From NCBI RefSeq assembly GCF_027172205.1, contig NC_070605.1, positions 21,215,804 to 21,279,803 of the forward strand: a DNA stretch of 64,000 nt, written 5' to 3'. Of the stretch, positions 31,801 to 39,380 are shown one piece after another. The translations under genes and the position numbers were made by a program. The notes under the pieces were generated by a model. That model was not told the DNA's origin. It searched no databases and saw nothing but the letters and a program-made list of their open reading frames with translations. Source of the DNA: Podarcis raffonei (lineage: Eukaryota; Chordata; Lepidosauria; Squamata; Lacertidae). How positions within the stretch are numbered: the first letter of the stretch is position 1; each line of letters starts with the position of its first letter.

Positions 31801-32605
31801 CCTGCTACAGTATTTTCATCCAGGAAACCTTAATGTTGCTTCAGGACTATCTGTACTTGAGCTTGAAACCCAGTTCTCTATGTCACCGGGTCTTGGCTCT
31901 GGTATCCAGCATCTCCAAAAACGAACATACACTGCTCGGAACCTATCCTTAGCTCCATCAGTTCCGGAGTGGAGTCACCATCCTTAGCCTCTTCAACTGC
32001 AGGCTGCAGTTATGAAGGCCATGAAGATCACTGTTAAGGATAAATAACAATCTTAGTGGTTCTTCTTTCAGTGGCTATAAAAGGGTGAGGTGGTGAGAGC
32101 CTTGAGAACTGTACATACCGTAGCTATTCCAGAACAGAGAACCTGTGCCTCATCAGCAAGCTAAGATGGAGATAAGGATAGGTTCGCAGGAGCGATCAGT
32201 GCTTTTTTATACGGTTAGAGTCACTACACAGAGATCTAACCTTCGTTCAGAAAGCGAACTCAGTCTCCTATCCATCACAGCAAGGTAGTCTATTATTGTT
32301 GGCTGATTAATATCTTACAGCCTTTTAAATATGTCTGTAGGAAGAGGGGGTTGTTTTGTTGTTTTGATTTAATTATTTACTTGTGTTTTATTTTGTATTC
32401 TGTGAAGTGGCCTGATATCTTTTGATGAATGGTGGTATATAATAATAATAACAACGTATAGTCAGAATACTTTAAGCTGTTTGTGTTGTGTTTTCTCTTG
32501 GTCTTCCAGGTCGCATCTCCCTCATACATGGACATCATTCCTACCATGCAGAGATACAAGAGTGCATCAGGTGACCCTCGAAACCTAACGCAGAGAAGAT
32601 ACTGA
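10545..32605 (+). CDS. CEP126: CEP126 (KIAA1377), centrosomal protein of 126 kDa
   Basis: Centrosome, pericentriolar-satellite and cilium-base protein needed for microtubule organisation and ciliogenesis. Twelve coding exons: 10545-10768, 11394-11513, 14582-14723, 17519-17604, 18216-18408, 20908-22915, 25175-25336, 26958-27082, 27630-27717, 28697-28906, 30252-30316 and 32510-32605. They total 3519 nt (1172 aa plus stop; human is about 1117). Every junction keeps frame. Exons 2-3 encode a highly charged coiled coil (RNRARKHFLETNKRRR..., EEKEQKFREQILLQRK) close to human. The 2-kb exon 6 holds conserved islands (KSILKKESKYE, KKLRWFDE). Exon 8 adds a second basic helix (MTRRKQSIENNENKRKAL), and exon 10 matches the human VSDST...LMAENL and ALSFEEHKVLQSL blocks. 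Uncertain points are the Gly/Ala-rich N-terminus and the first donor (10769), which rest mainly on frame compatibility. Poly(A) signals AATAAA lie at 32722 and 32978. Confidence 0.95.
11162..11316. mobile_element. hAT-like MITE (GGTGCTTTTTT termini)
   Basis: GGTGCTTTTTTCCTGAAAAA at the left is inverted at the right as CAAAAAAAGCACC. The termini are related to the elements at 9575 and 34425. No clear 8-bp duplication was seen. Confidence 0.55.
11394..11513 (+). CDS. CEP126: CEP126 coding exon 2
   Basis: The exon encodes NLKILLERDLSKERHELLKD then QRLFRNRARKHFLETNKRR, colinear with human (MKIHLEKNLEEERQ..., ICRNRARKYFVESNRRK). Acceptor ATCAG, donor GTATGT. Confidence 0.93.
11560..13075 (+). mobile_element. 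Degenerate L2/L3-type LINE in CEP126 intron 2
   Basis: Fragments of a reverse transcriptase are legible: VLFNIYVMLLSKLIRRYGAY near 12010-12075, then LEAVMGLIRAHKLKVNHNKS near 12160-12225. A typical LINE 3' UTR follows, ending in AATAAAA/AAATAAATAAAA about 13065-13090. The frame is broken in many places. A Sauria SINE fragment interrupts it at 12243. Confidence 0.7.
12243..12353 (+). mobile_element. Sauria SINE 3' fragment
   Basis: TGTCTGCGGATGAACGTCAG, GCCGCAACCCCAGAGTCGTT and the tail CCTTTACCTTTAATG match the 3' half of the full copies at 28.1, 38.0, 39.9 and 45.4 kb. Confidence 0.85.
13620..14560. other. CEP126 intron 2, distal part
   Basis: A reverse LINE 3' UTR-like piece (ATCCTGCCTTTCCTCAAGGG) lies near 13650. 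I recognise nothing further before exon 3. Confidence 0.45.
14582..14723 (+). CDS. CEP126: CEP126 coding exon 3 (coiled coil)
   Basis: The exon encodes ALEEKWKDVEEKEQKFREQI, LLQRKLKHQEATERFQRGHI and PLSQRKK, colinear with human (EEKEHQIREQILQQRK..., FQRAHVPLSQRRK). Acceptor ACACAG, donor GTAGAA; phase 0 end. Confidence 0.95.
16643..16730 (+). repeat. tRNA-derived SINE head fragment
   Basis: GGCCATAGCTCAGTGGTAGA is an A-box-like tRNA head. Only the first part of the family is recognisable. Confidence 0.6.
16793..16848. repeat. (TA)n microsatellite
   Basis: A TA run interrupted by three GTAT units in CEP126 intron 3. Confidence 0.95.
17519..17604 (+). CDS. CEP126: CEP126 coding exon 4
   Basis: The exon encodes RKPEPKLDEAFKKIQVTGLH then LSPSKVIG(R); human has RKPVPPLEEALKQIQ. 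The acceptor chosen is TGCAG at 17514-17518, because the TAG five bases earlier would break the frame. Donor GTAGAT. Confidence 0.93.
18216..18408 (+). CDS. CEP126: CEP126 coding exon 5
   Basis: The 64 codons end in NEMQQQLQEQHFSNLQ, matching human (LEETQKLLEDQHLSNLQ). Acceptor GCAAG, donor GTATGA. The first part is poorly conserved. Confidence 0.92.
18960..19200. mobile_element. TA-inserted MITE (Tigger/mariner-like), 241 bp
   Basis: Ends read TA-CAGTCAGACCTC and GAGGTTTGACTG-TA. The body contains several GGGAGCCGA/GGCTTCC-type inverted motifs. TA target duplication at both sides. Confidence 0.85.
19865..20090. mobile_element. TA-inserted MITE, CAGTGGTACCTC family, copy 1
   Basis: TA-CAGTGGTACCTCAGG at the left and GAGGTACCACCG-TA at the right. 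The body repeats TTCTTAACCTGAA motifs. Copies at 35587 and 63153 share more than the termini. Confidence 0.92.
20100..20330 (-). mobile_element. LINE 3' UTR-like fragment, reverse orientation
   Basis: ACACATTTCTATACCTCCCT and CAAAGTGGTTCACAAC resemble the reversed 3' ends of L3-type LINEs seen elsewhere in the window. The limits are approximate. Confidence 0.4.
20908..22915 (+). CDS. CEP126: CEP126 coding exon 6 (large central exon)
   Basis: The 2008-nt exon encodes about 669 residues, starting DFHQEVNDIAHTESVCSVDS (human KFCDEVNQITNSETLSSIDS). Conserved islands are NNWLTNL, KSILKKESKYE, KKLRWFDE and the Lys-rich RPKSAKA...NRKGTIIRPQSASE block. Most of the rest is Ser/Asn-rich and probably disordered. 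Acceptor TCTTAG, donor GTAAGA; phase 1. Confidence 0.96.
22916..23990. other. CEP126 intron 6, proximal part
   Basis: A direct duplication of TGGATAAAACCACAG lies near 23240-23275. GC-rich sequence at 23720-23880 beginning CAGTGGCGGAGCTTCATG looks like an old hAT-type element, but the other end was not found. Confidence 0.4.
24000..24800 (+). mobile_element. Degenerate L2/L3-type LINE 3' end, interrupted by a TA-inserted MITE
   Basis: CTACAGCTAGCACGCAACAT and GATCTGCACAGGCTACAGAG are typical of this LINE's C-terminal reverse-transcriptase region. The 3' UTR (GGTTGTAAATTGCCTGTAAA) resumes after the MITE at 24146-24368. Confidence 0.6.
24146..24368. mobile_element. TA-inserted MITE, CAGTGGTACCTTGG variant
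   Basis: TA-CAGTGGTACCTTGGTTTG at the left and AAACCAAGGTACCACTG-TA at the right. It sits within an older LINE. Confidence 0.92.
25175..25336 (+). CDS. CEP126: CEP126 coding exon 7
   Basis: The exon encodes (G)DSQHGVTLCNNSNNGDLQP and ends ...FASPPS(T). Acceptor ATTTCAG, donor GTAAGG at 25337. Weakly conserved with human; supported by splice sites and phase on both sides. Confidence 0.85.
25497..25701 (+). repeat. tRNA-derived SINE (GTGGTTAAG type), 5'-truncated, with (CTT)n tail
   Basis: GGGCCAGTCACACTTTTTGA through GTTAGCCGCTTTAAGACTCC matches the copy at 52078-52312. The 3' end runs into (CTC)n/(CTT)n at 25638-25701. Confidence 0.8.
25757..26004. mobile_element. TA-inserted MITE, 248 bp (Tigger-like)
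   Basis: TA-CAGTCATACCTCATGTTACG at the left and AGAGGTACCACTG-TA at the right. The left end resembles the Tigger terminus (CAGGCATACCTC). Confidence 0.88.
26388..26560 (+). repeat. tRNA-derived SINE (AGCTCAGTGG type)
   Basis: Good A box (TAGCTCAGTGGTAGAGCAC) and B box (AGGTTCAGTCCCC) are followed by CATCATCTCCTGCTAAAGGA and GGAGACC. This is a retroposed head, not a tRNA gene. Confidence 0.78.
26958..27082 (+). CDS. CEP126: CEP126 coding exon 8 (basic coiled coil)
   Basis: The exon encodes TFAMTRRKQSIENNENKRKA, LLEQRRQKAASAIWKPTSVV and Q; human has VMRRKRIAETKRRNILEQKRQN. Acceptor TTTTCAG, donor GTATAT. Confidence 0.93.
27485..27513. repeat. (TG)n microsatellite
   Basis: A TG run of about 14 units in CEP126 intron 8. 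Confidence 0.95.
27630..27717 (+). CDS. CEP126: CEP126 coding exon 9
   Basis: The exon encodes NTTQAVKRAPPHCANDIVQA then MGGISNSDE. Acceptor TTATAG, donor GTAATA. It joins exon 10 to give DEVSDST, as in human EEVSDST. Confidence 0.9.
28130..28480 (-). mobile_element. Sauria SINE, near full length
   Basis: In reverse orientation: tail AAAGGTAAAGGACCCCTGAC, 3' body AGTCCAGTCGCGAACGATGC, then the tRNA-related head with B box GGGGATTCGAACCGCC at its right end. It lies in CEP126 intron 9. Confidence 0.93.
28697..28906 (+). CDS. CEP126: CEP126 coding exon 10
   Basis: The exon encodes (V)SDSTTQFMLAENLANTSAT and then ALSFEEHKVLQSLDRINQKL, matching human (ALSAEEQKILESLNDLSERL). Acceptor TTATTAG, donor GTAAGT. 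Confidence 0.95.
29000..30250. other. CEP126 intron 10, no recognised feature
   Basis: No exon, RNA gene or clear repeat was recognised. A short open frame near 29661-29855 has no familiar motif. Confidence 0.5.
30252..30316 (+). CDS. CEP126: CEP126 coding exon 11
   Basis: The 65-nt exon encodes NVHETMKKIPSSTNVLQTLS PL, colinear with human (YIQESICKNPSIKNTLQIIP). Acceptor TTTTAG, donor GTAAGC. Confidence 0.93.
31125..31636 (+). mobile_element. CR1 LINE 3' end, split by an L2-type LINE end
   Basis: CR1 sequence (TTCAAGCAGAGGTTGGATGT, CATCTGTCATGGATGC) stops near 31204. Its terminus resumes near 31558 (GGTTGGACTAGATGACCCTC, CCTTCCAACTCTCCAG). The intervening DNA is the insertion listed next. 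Confidence 0.8.
31205..31557 (+). mobile_element. L2-type LINE 3' end, 5'-truncated
   Basis: It encodes remnants of a reverse-transcriptase C-terminus (GCCCTGTGGAACGCCCTCCC, AAGGCAGCCCTGTTTAGGGA). It ends GCCAGATGGGTGGGGTATAA plus an (ATT)n tail, the same as 47524-47914. Confidence 0.82.
32510..32605 (+). CDS. CEP126: CEP126 coding exon 12 and stop
   Basis: The exon encodes VASPSYMDIIPTMQRYKSAS then GDPRNLTQRRY and TGA. The acceptor TTCCAG and phase 0 fit exon 11. I could not recall the human C-terminus well enough for a residue match. Confidence 0.88.
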   Translation, partial: VASPSYMDIIPTMQRYKSASGDPRNLTQRRY

Positions 32606-32990
32606 TTTGGTCTAACAGAGGCTATTGAACTGGGATCTATTTTAATATATTCTCAGCTGCTATCTTTGTAACATAATTATTTGCAACATGCCTTAAATGC
32701 TATTAAAAACAACTCAAACAAAATAAAAGATGTAACGCAAGTATTGATTGCTTGTTACCTAGTTTACCTTTAGGGCAAAATATAAATTTTTTATATGCAC
32801 TTTATTGTAAAATATATTGTATTTTTTTTAAAGAATGGAATACCTCACTTTTAAATGAGTGCTGTTGTTTATAAATTTACTGTACATTTTTAATTAAAAA
32901 GAAAAGAAATTATTTTGCTATTGATTAAAAATTATGTATAAGTTCATCTCCCAACTTTATTGCTTTCATTAACTGCTAATAAATTTCTAC
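32606..32990 (+). terminator. CEP126 3' UTR with AATAAA signals
   Basis: AATAAA hexamers occur at 32722-32727 and 32978-32983 downstream of the stop in AT-rich sequence. Either could direct polyadenylation. Confidence 0.6.
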
Positions 32991-32999
32991 TACATTTGT

Positions 33000-34420
33000 A
33001 AAAGGTATGTTGTAGAAAATGATAATCAATTATCTGCAGAGCTAACCAGGTTAATAGTTTCATAGTGGTTCTACTCCTAGATTCAGAAAACAATACTTTA
33101 AAGTCATAACAATGATAGTTTGCTCAAGCGGCTACTTACTGCATCTCTCTACTCAGTGTCCTAAAAGAAAAATGATATGGCTCATTGAATAACTTGAAGA
33201 TAACTGAACAATGGTGAAAGGTTTTGGAACATCACTTGTTTTATCTTTTATCCAGTTGCTGTACAAAACCACTGAGAGTTAACTCCCATAAGTTTTACTG
33301 CTGAAATTTACCGTACATTTTCAATCACTTTTTAAGACTTGTTTTTATTTTGACATGCCATTTTTTACATGTAGGTATATTCATGAATAAAAGAAACATA
33401 TATTGTAGAGTCAGAATGGATGTACCAGTATGTGAGAGATTTTATCCCAATACAGGAAAGGATTGCAATTGGGAATCCAGGACTCTGCATGACAAAGTGA
33501 GAAGCCCTGACGGCTGAAGGGTTTTCATGAAAGTACTGGCATTTTTGTGGCAATTGGAGACTATGGAGAGACTGATGGTAATCTTCAAAGATACAAGAGT
33601 TTCCTAAGAGGGAATGTGGATTGGTTGTCCTGGTCTTCTGTAAACAATGTGAGAAATAATCAGAACAAATGGAACCACACCCATTTAGGATTTGTGTGTG
33701 TTTAAACTTTAGACTAAGTAAATCCCATTTTATAGCCCTGAGAGGCTCCCAAAATGACTTACAAATTGGGAGGATATTTCTAGCTTTCCAAGAAAGATTT
33801 GAGGAGACCCTGGACAAAGTGCCCTCTTGTGGAGCTCCTAATCTATTGGTGAGCCCTGGCAGCAGTGTCATGTAACAATGCTTCAAACACTACCTGACAG
33901 CTGCCATCTCAGTTTTCTACAATGCTGCTGGCTGATGATACATTGGGGAAAATTAAAATAGTAACTGGACCCAGCCAGTCAGAGCACTAGACCAGGAAAA
34001 CAAATTCAAGGATACCATAGGTCAGGCAACCCCCTGCAGCTGCCCAAGAATGTCTGGTGCTGTTGCTAACTGTCCAAGCAAAATAAGGAGGCAGATAGAC
34101 TACAAGTATGACATTATAGTTTACAACATAATGTAAGAGCAAACATATGTTCCAAATACACACAACACAGTTCTGTACAATTATTATCTCCTAGTAGGAA
34201 AAACAGATATCTTCTCAGATGATCAATTATTATCCTTTCTCCAGTCTGCAACTCAAAAGAGTGAGAAACAGAACAAACGTTTCCCCTTTTCTCATGAAAA
34301 AATCTCATATTTGTCTTTTTTTGCCATGTAAGTCAATTTTGCCAGAACTCGCAAGTCTTTACCACACTTCCAGCATCTTCACTGAATAGTTCTTGCTGCT
34401 TTTTTTGTATTCTGCAACCT
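33000..34420. other. Intergenic CEP126-CFAP300, proximal part
   Basis: No recognised repeat or gene. A 173-codon open frame on the minus strand (33365-33886) has no familiar motif and no neighbouring splice context. Confidence 0.45.
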
Positions 34421-34424
34421 GCTT

Positions 34425-34582
34425 GTGCTTTTTTCCTAAAAATAATCTTTAGGGGTACTCTTCTTTTGACTCAAGAAAATCACCATTTTAGAGTTCAAAT
34501 CGGGGAAAATAAATGCAGTAAATGGACCAAAGTACAGAGATTCACAAAATGTTTAGGAGTATCCCCCAGAAAAAAGCACTGC
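34425..34582. mobile_element. hAT-like MITE (CAGTGCTTTTTT termini), copy 2
   Basis: The left end is TGTGCTTTTTTCC, the right end AGAAAAAAGCACTG. The core ATGGACCAAAGTACAGAGAT is the reverse complement of the 9575-9740 copy. Flanks AACCTGCT and CACCTACT agree at 6 of 8 positions. Confidence 0.65.
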
Positions 34583-35157
34583 ACCTACTCATCAATTTAT
34601 AACACTTTTTTCTTACTGTCATATTCAGTGAAGAGACCTTATAATTTGCTCTCTGAGAATATTGTCCGAGACATCAAAAATATTACAGCTTTTTGTTTCT
34701 TCAACATTTCTGGACTTTCCTCTGCTAATGCCATTATTTCATGTTCTTGTATTTCAGCAGTTTTCTGAGGGGAAAATAGATTGAAAGCTTATCATTTATT
34801 TTGTTGTTGGTTTTACAATGCAACATTCGCTGCATAGGTTTTAGTTTTGCTCCAGAAAAAAAAATGCTTCATGTCTGGGCAGATTATAATTCTTTCTGAG
34901 ATATATCGAATCATAGAATCATAGAGTTGGATCTCTCAAATAAAAGCTTTGTCCCCATTGTGTTTCTTACGTTGGCTTCTCAGCTTACATTTTGTATTGC
35001 TGATCAAGCAAATTGACACAGAACTCAAGTTTATGCTTCTTCAATGTGATGCAGCAGCTTCTAGCCCAATTCTAAACCTTCTTTATTGCAAACTGACTTC
35101 AAAATCATCAAGTTTATTTGTTGCTTTACACAAGCTTATCTACTTACAAATAACAGC

Positions 35158-35505
35158 AAAATCATAGAATTGTAGAGTTAGAAGGGACCCTGAGGGTCAT
35201 CTACTCCAGGGGTGTCCAAACTTTTTTCAAAGAGGCCCAGAGTTGTGAAGTGAACATGCATGAGGGCTGACCAAAGTTGAGCTTTTTTTAGGATTGAAGT
35301 TGCTGAGTTTTTTTTTAGAATTTTACCCCAGGACATATACTGCCACAGGGGCCAGATTAAATTGAACGGTGGGCCGGATTAGGCTCCCAGAATGGACTTT
35401 GGACATGCCTGATCTAGTCAAATATGCAGCTGTCCCATTCAGAGATCAAACCTGCAACACTGGCATTATCAGCACCACACTCTAACCAAATGAGCTATTC
35501 TAGGG
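35158..35505 (-). mobile_element. tRNA-Ile-derived SINE with CR1-like tail, interrupted by a hAT MITE
   Basis: In reverse complement the head at 35420-35505 reads AATAGCTCATTTGGTTAGAG, TGGTGCTGATAATGCC and CAGGTTTGATCTC, close to tRNA-Ile through the A box, anticodon arm and B box. After a CAGCTGCATATTTGAC linker and the hAT insertion it continues into TAGATGACCCTCAGGG and CTACAATTCTATGAT, a CR1 terminus. Confidence 0.85.
35207..35411. mobile_element. hAT MITE, 205 bp
   Basis: Termini CAGGGGTGTCCAAAC and GTTTGGACATGCCTG (as ...ACTTTGGACATGCCTG). Target duplication ATCTACTC/ATCTAGTC with one mismatch at 35199-35206 and 35412-35419. Confidence 0.88.
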
Positions 35506-35586
35506 TTTTACCAATTTCCGCCCGGACACTGCAGTATTTCGGATATGTATGGCAACCCTAAAGGCATTCAGTACAAATGCACAATA

Positions 35587-35798
35587 CAGTGGTACTTAAT
35601 TCATTCCGGAGGTCCGTTCTTAACCTGAAACTGTGCTTAACCTGAGGTACCACTTTAGCTAATGGGGCCTCCTGCTGCCGCCGCACAGCTGGAGCCCAAT
35701 TTCTGTTCTTATCCTGAAGCAAAGTTCTTAACCTGAAGCACTATTTCTGGGTTAGCGGAGTCTGTAACCTGAAGCGTATGTAACCCGAGGTACCACTG
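35587..35798. mobile_element. TA-inserted MITE, CAGTGGTACCTC family, copy 2
   Basis: TA-CAGTGGTACTTAATTC at the left and CGAGGTACCACTG-TA at the right. It shares GCTAATGGGGCCTCCTGCTG with copy 1. Confidence 0.92.
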
Positions 35799-35884
35799 TA
35801 CAACATAAGAAAATCAAAATAATTCAAGGCAAAGCACAATGCAAGATAACCAAGCATGACTTAGGCCCATTAATTTTAGTGGAA

Positions 35885-36140
35885 GTAATAATAATAATAA
35901 TTTTTATTTATACCCCGCCCTCCCCAGCCAAGGCCGGGCTCAGGGCAGCTAACAAGCAATAATAAAAACAAGTTGAATGAATACAACTTAAAAACAAAAT
36001 TAAAATACAACATTAAAATATTGAAACATTAAAATATTAAAATGTAGCCTCATCGCAGGAGGAGAAAGGAAAAGAAAAAAGGAAGAGGGGGAGGGAATCA
36101 AATTGGCTCCAAGCCAAAGGCCAGGCGGTATAAGTATAAG
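35885..36140 (-). mobile_element. L2-type LINE 3' end, reverse orientation
   Basis: It begins with (AAT)n and TTTATTTATACCCCGCCCTC, the reverse complement of the GGGCGGGGTATAAATAAT end seen at 47.9 kb. It continues into A-rich 3' UTR. Confidence 0.65.
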
Positions 36141-36710
36141 CCAGTAAGCTTGTGAATACCAGTTGCTAGAAACTGCAGGATGAGAGAGTGCTGTTTGCTC
36201 CAGTCCTGCTTACACCCTTCCCATTGGTATTATCTGATTGGTCAATGTGAGAACAGGATGCAGAATCAGATGGACCACTGGCCTTATCCAGCAGGCTCTT
36301 TTTATGTTCTTACTACTTTTGCGTCAGGGTTATTCAGAACCCTCAGGTTATTCCTAGGTTCCTAGATTTCAGAGTTTTTAATCTCTCATCTGATTGTGAT
36401 ATGAATCTTTCAGTCAACACTTTTGTCACTTTCAGGGCATCAATCTAATGCCTTTTAAATGGAATAGCAGAGGAAGAATAAATCAGTCATGAGCTAAAGC
36501 ATATATTTTTAGCTGATGTCTGCACTGAGATTCTGATACCTGATTGGAGCATATTATTTATTACACCTTCATTCATTCCAAGGGCCTAAATGGCTGCCAA
36601 CTTGCTTGAGGGTTTATTTTTAAATAGTTCAATTAAATCTCTTTGCACTCTCCGCATTTCAAGGTCTTATCCTGGGTTAAATGGAGGGAACTGGGTAAAA
36701 GGCCTTTCTT

Positions 36711-36713
<3 letters not shown>

Positions 36714-36746
<33 letters not shown>
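36714..36746. repeat. (CA)n microsatellite
   Basis: An uninterrupted CA run of about 16 units. Confidence 0.95.
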
Positions 36747-36747
<1 letters not shown>

Positions 36748-36872
36748 CATGTATTGGTCCTAAGTATCTTGCAAAACCCGATTCTCAAAGACTGACTTTG
36801 GAACAAGAGAAGCTTCCAGAAGGAAGGTGTGTCATTTACCTGGTATTCAACTGGCTCCAGGGAAAATCCTTA

Positions 36873-37847
36873 CAGTGGTGCCCCGCAAGACGAAGGCCTC
36901 GCAAGACGGAAAACTCGCTAGACGAAAGGGTTTTCCGTTTTTTGAGCTGCTTCGCAAGACGAATTTCCCTATGGGCTTGCTTTGCAAGACGAAAACGTCT
37001 TGCAAGTTTGTTTCCTTTTTCTTAACACCGTTAATACAGTTGCGACTTGACTTCGAGGAGCAACTCATAGAACGCAGTGTACATAGTAGCCTTTTTTGAG
37101 GTTTTTAAAGACTTTGGTGATTTTTGAAGCTTTTCCAAAACTTCTTTTGCAGCCATTTGGTAAGTTAAGCTTTTAAAACTTTTTTGGGGGTTTTTGGATT
37201 TTGGGTTGGGGTGTTTGGAATTCAAGGACTTGGTGTTGGGGAGGGGTTTGCAAGAATCTGGAAGCTTGTGGTTTTTTTCTGCATTTTTCTGATTTTTTGT
37301 GACCATTGGGGCACTCTGCTGTTTTTTTTAAAAAAATCTGGATTTGAATTTCTGTGTGCTGGGTGGCTGGGGGAACAGTTGGGGAGGGGTTTGCAAGAAT
37401 CTGGAAGCTTGTGTGTTTTTTTCTGCATTTTTATGATTTTCTGTGACCATTGGGCCACTCTGCTGTTTTTTTAAAAAAATTCTGGATTTGAATTTATGTG
37501 TGCTGGGTGGCTGGGGGAACAGTTGGGGAGGGGTTTGCAAGAATCTGGAAGCTTTTTTTTCCTGCATTTTTATGATTTTCTGTGACCATTGGGCCACTCT
37601 GCTGTTTTTAAAAAAAATTTCTAGGTTTGAATTTTGAAATGCTCTTTACAGTATGTGTGACTTTAAAGAGCACTTAATAAACTCTTGTTGTACCAAATTT
37701 GGCTTTGTTTGGACTTTTTTTGACCATAGGAACGCAGTAATTGATTTTCAATGCATTCCTATGGGATTTCGTGCTTCGCAAGACGAAAAATTCGCTAGAC
37801 GGAAAAATTCACGGAACGAATTAATTTCGTCTTGCGAGGCACCACTG
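36873..37847. mobile_element. TA-inserted element, 975 bp, Tigger/mariner-like, with internal minisatellite
   Basis: Ends are TA-CAGTGGTGCCCCGCAAGAC and GTCTTGCGAGGCACCACTG-TA. Subterminal GCAAGACGAA/CGCTAGACG motifs recur at both ends. The centre has no transposase frame and carries a 144-bp tandem array. Confidence 0.9.
37234..37640. repeat. 144-bp minisatellite, about 2.8 copies
   Basis: The unit starts GTTGGGGAGGGGTTTGCAAG and contains TGACCATTGGGCCACTCTGC. Copies begin at 37234, 37378 and 37522, exactly 144 bp apart. Confidence 0.93.
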
Positions 37848-38016
37848 TACTTTGCAAGGAATGATTTTTTTCTCATTAGAAAAATACAAAGCATTTCAAA
37901 GGGTTTTCTTACTATTCCTTCAACAGCCTCTTAGAATAGGGATAGCTAAGTCTCTTTAGCCTGAGGGCTGCATTCACCTTTGACCAACCCTGGGGTGGAG
38001 GGCAACACATACCAAT

Positions 38017-38360
38017 GGTAAAGGTAAAGGTAAACCATTAGTTCCAGTCGCGGACAACTCTGGGGTTGCGGTGCTCATCTCGCTTTACTGGCCGAGGGAG
38101 CCAGCGTACAGCTTCCGGGTCATGTGGCCAGCATGACTAAGCCGCTTCTGGCAAACCAGAGCAGTGCACGGAAACACCCTTTACCTTCCCGCCGGAGTGG
38201 TACCTATTTATCCACTTGCACTTTGCGGTGCTTTCAAACTGCTAGGTGGGCAGGAGCAGGGACCGAGCAACGGGAGCTCACCCCATTGCGGGGAATCGAA
38301 CCACCGACCTTCTGATCGGCAAGTCCTAGGCTCTGTGGTTTAACCCACAGCGCCACCCGG
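38017..38360 (-). mobile_element. Sauria SINE, near full length
   Basis: Tail GGTAAAGGTAAAGGTAAA, body GTTCCAGTCGCGGACAACTC, head with GGGGAATCGAACCACCGACC and CACAGCGCCACCCGG at the right. Confidence 0.93.
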
Positions 38361-38600
38361 AGCTATAGCTCCTCCCTAAAAAGCCTGTGGAGCTGAGAAG
38401 ACCTAGAAGACTGAGCAGAGGGTGACATTTGGTTCCCTCTGTTTTATAACACTTCATAAGCTTTATTTGAACCAGTGTAAACAAGAGACAAAGAAAACAG
38501 GATTTTGCAATAAAAGCTATTTTTGGAAAAGCTGGACAAAGAAACTGCAGGGCTTCCTGCTCAGCAGTTAAAAGAAGCAGTAGGAACACGCTTTGGAACA

Positions 38601-38780
38601 CAGGAACGTAGAAGGCCTCTGTGTACTAAGTCAGGCCATTGGCTCATCCAGTTCAGTATCAACTACACTGACTGGAAGCAGCTCAGAGTTTCAAGCATGG
38701 GACTTTCTCAGCAGCAGCTGGAGACGCCAGGTATTAAATCTGGGGCCTTCTGCATGCATCTACCATCAGACCATGTCCCT
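38601..38780 (-). repeat. tRNA-derived SINE (AGCTCAGTGG type)
   Basis: CTAAGTCAGGCCATTGGCTC and TTCAGTATCAACTACACTGA are followed by CCAGGTATTAAATCTGGGGC and CTTCTGCATGCAT, the reverse of the 876 and 26388 copies. Confidence 0.75.
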
Positions 38781-38929
38781 CCCCTTTGCTTGCAGGATCC
38801 TCTTATCCCCATAGTTCAGGTGACCCACCCCACCCCAATTCCCCACTAGTCCAAAGAGTTAGCTGTGAAATCTGCAAGTAAGTGTGAGTGTAAGAAGAGT
38901 ATTATTCTTATTATCACCATTATTTCACC

Positions 38930-39380
38930 CTATTCTTCCTCCCACAGAAGCCCAGGGTGGCAAAGCAGCCAAACAGTGGAATTAACAATAAAACAAATAA
39001 AACCAGTTAAAAACCATTAAGAGCATCTAAAAGCATTTTAATACAGCCGCATATCCGCACAGAGAATACTGCCGAGGTTGCTGGAAACAATCTCTTCCAG
39101 CCATCATCTTTTGAGTGAACATGTTTGAATTTCTCCTGAATGTTAATAACAAGGGAGATAGGTGCACATTACTAGGGTGGACAGTTCATAAATGGGGGGC
39201 CACCCCTGAGAAGGCCCTGCCATGGGTCAGCACCAAGCAGGCAGTGACCAGAAGCAGCAAAATTTCCTCCACCACAACTGCAGAAGACGCACAACAGGGA
39301 AGCAACAGAGCCCTGGTGTTAACAAGGTCAAGGGTAGCTCTGAAGTCATGGAAATCTGAATGACCTAGGACCCTTTCGTG
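38930..39380. repeat. Unclassified interspersed repeat (LINE 3' UTR-like)
   Basis: TTCTTCCTCCCACAGAAGCC and AAACCAGTTAAAAACCATTA, then GGGGGCCACCCCTGAGAAGG, resemble 3' UTR blocks of squamate LINEs. Family and ends are not certain. Confidence 0.35.

Noticed and set aside
37184-37637. Overlapping open frames of 60-96 codons on both strands
   Set aside because: They repeat with the 144-bp minisatellite unit and are products of the tandem array.
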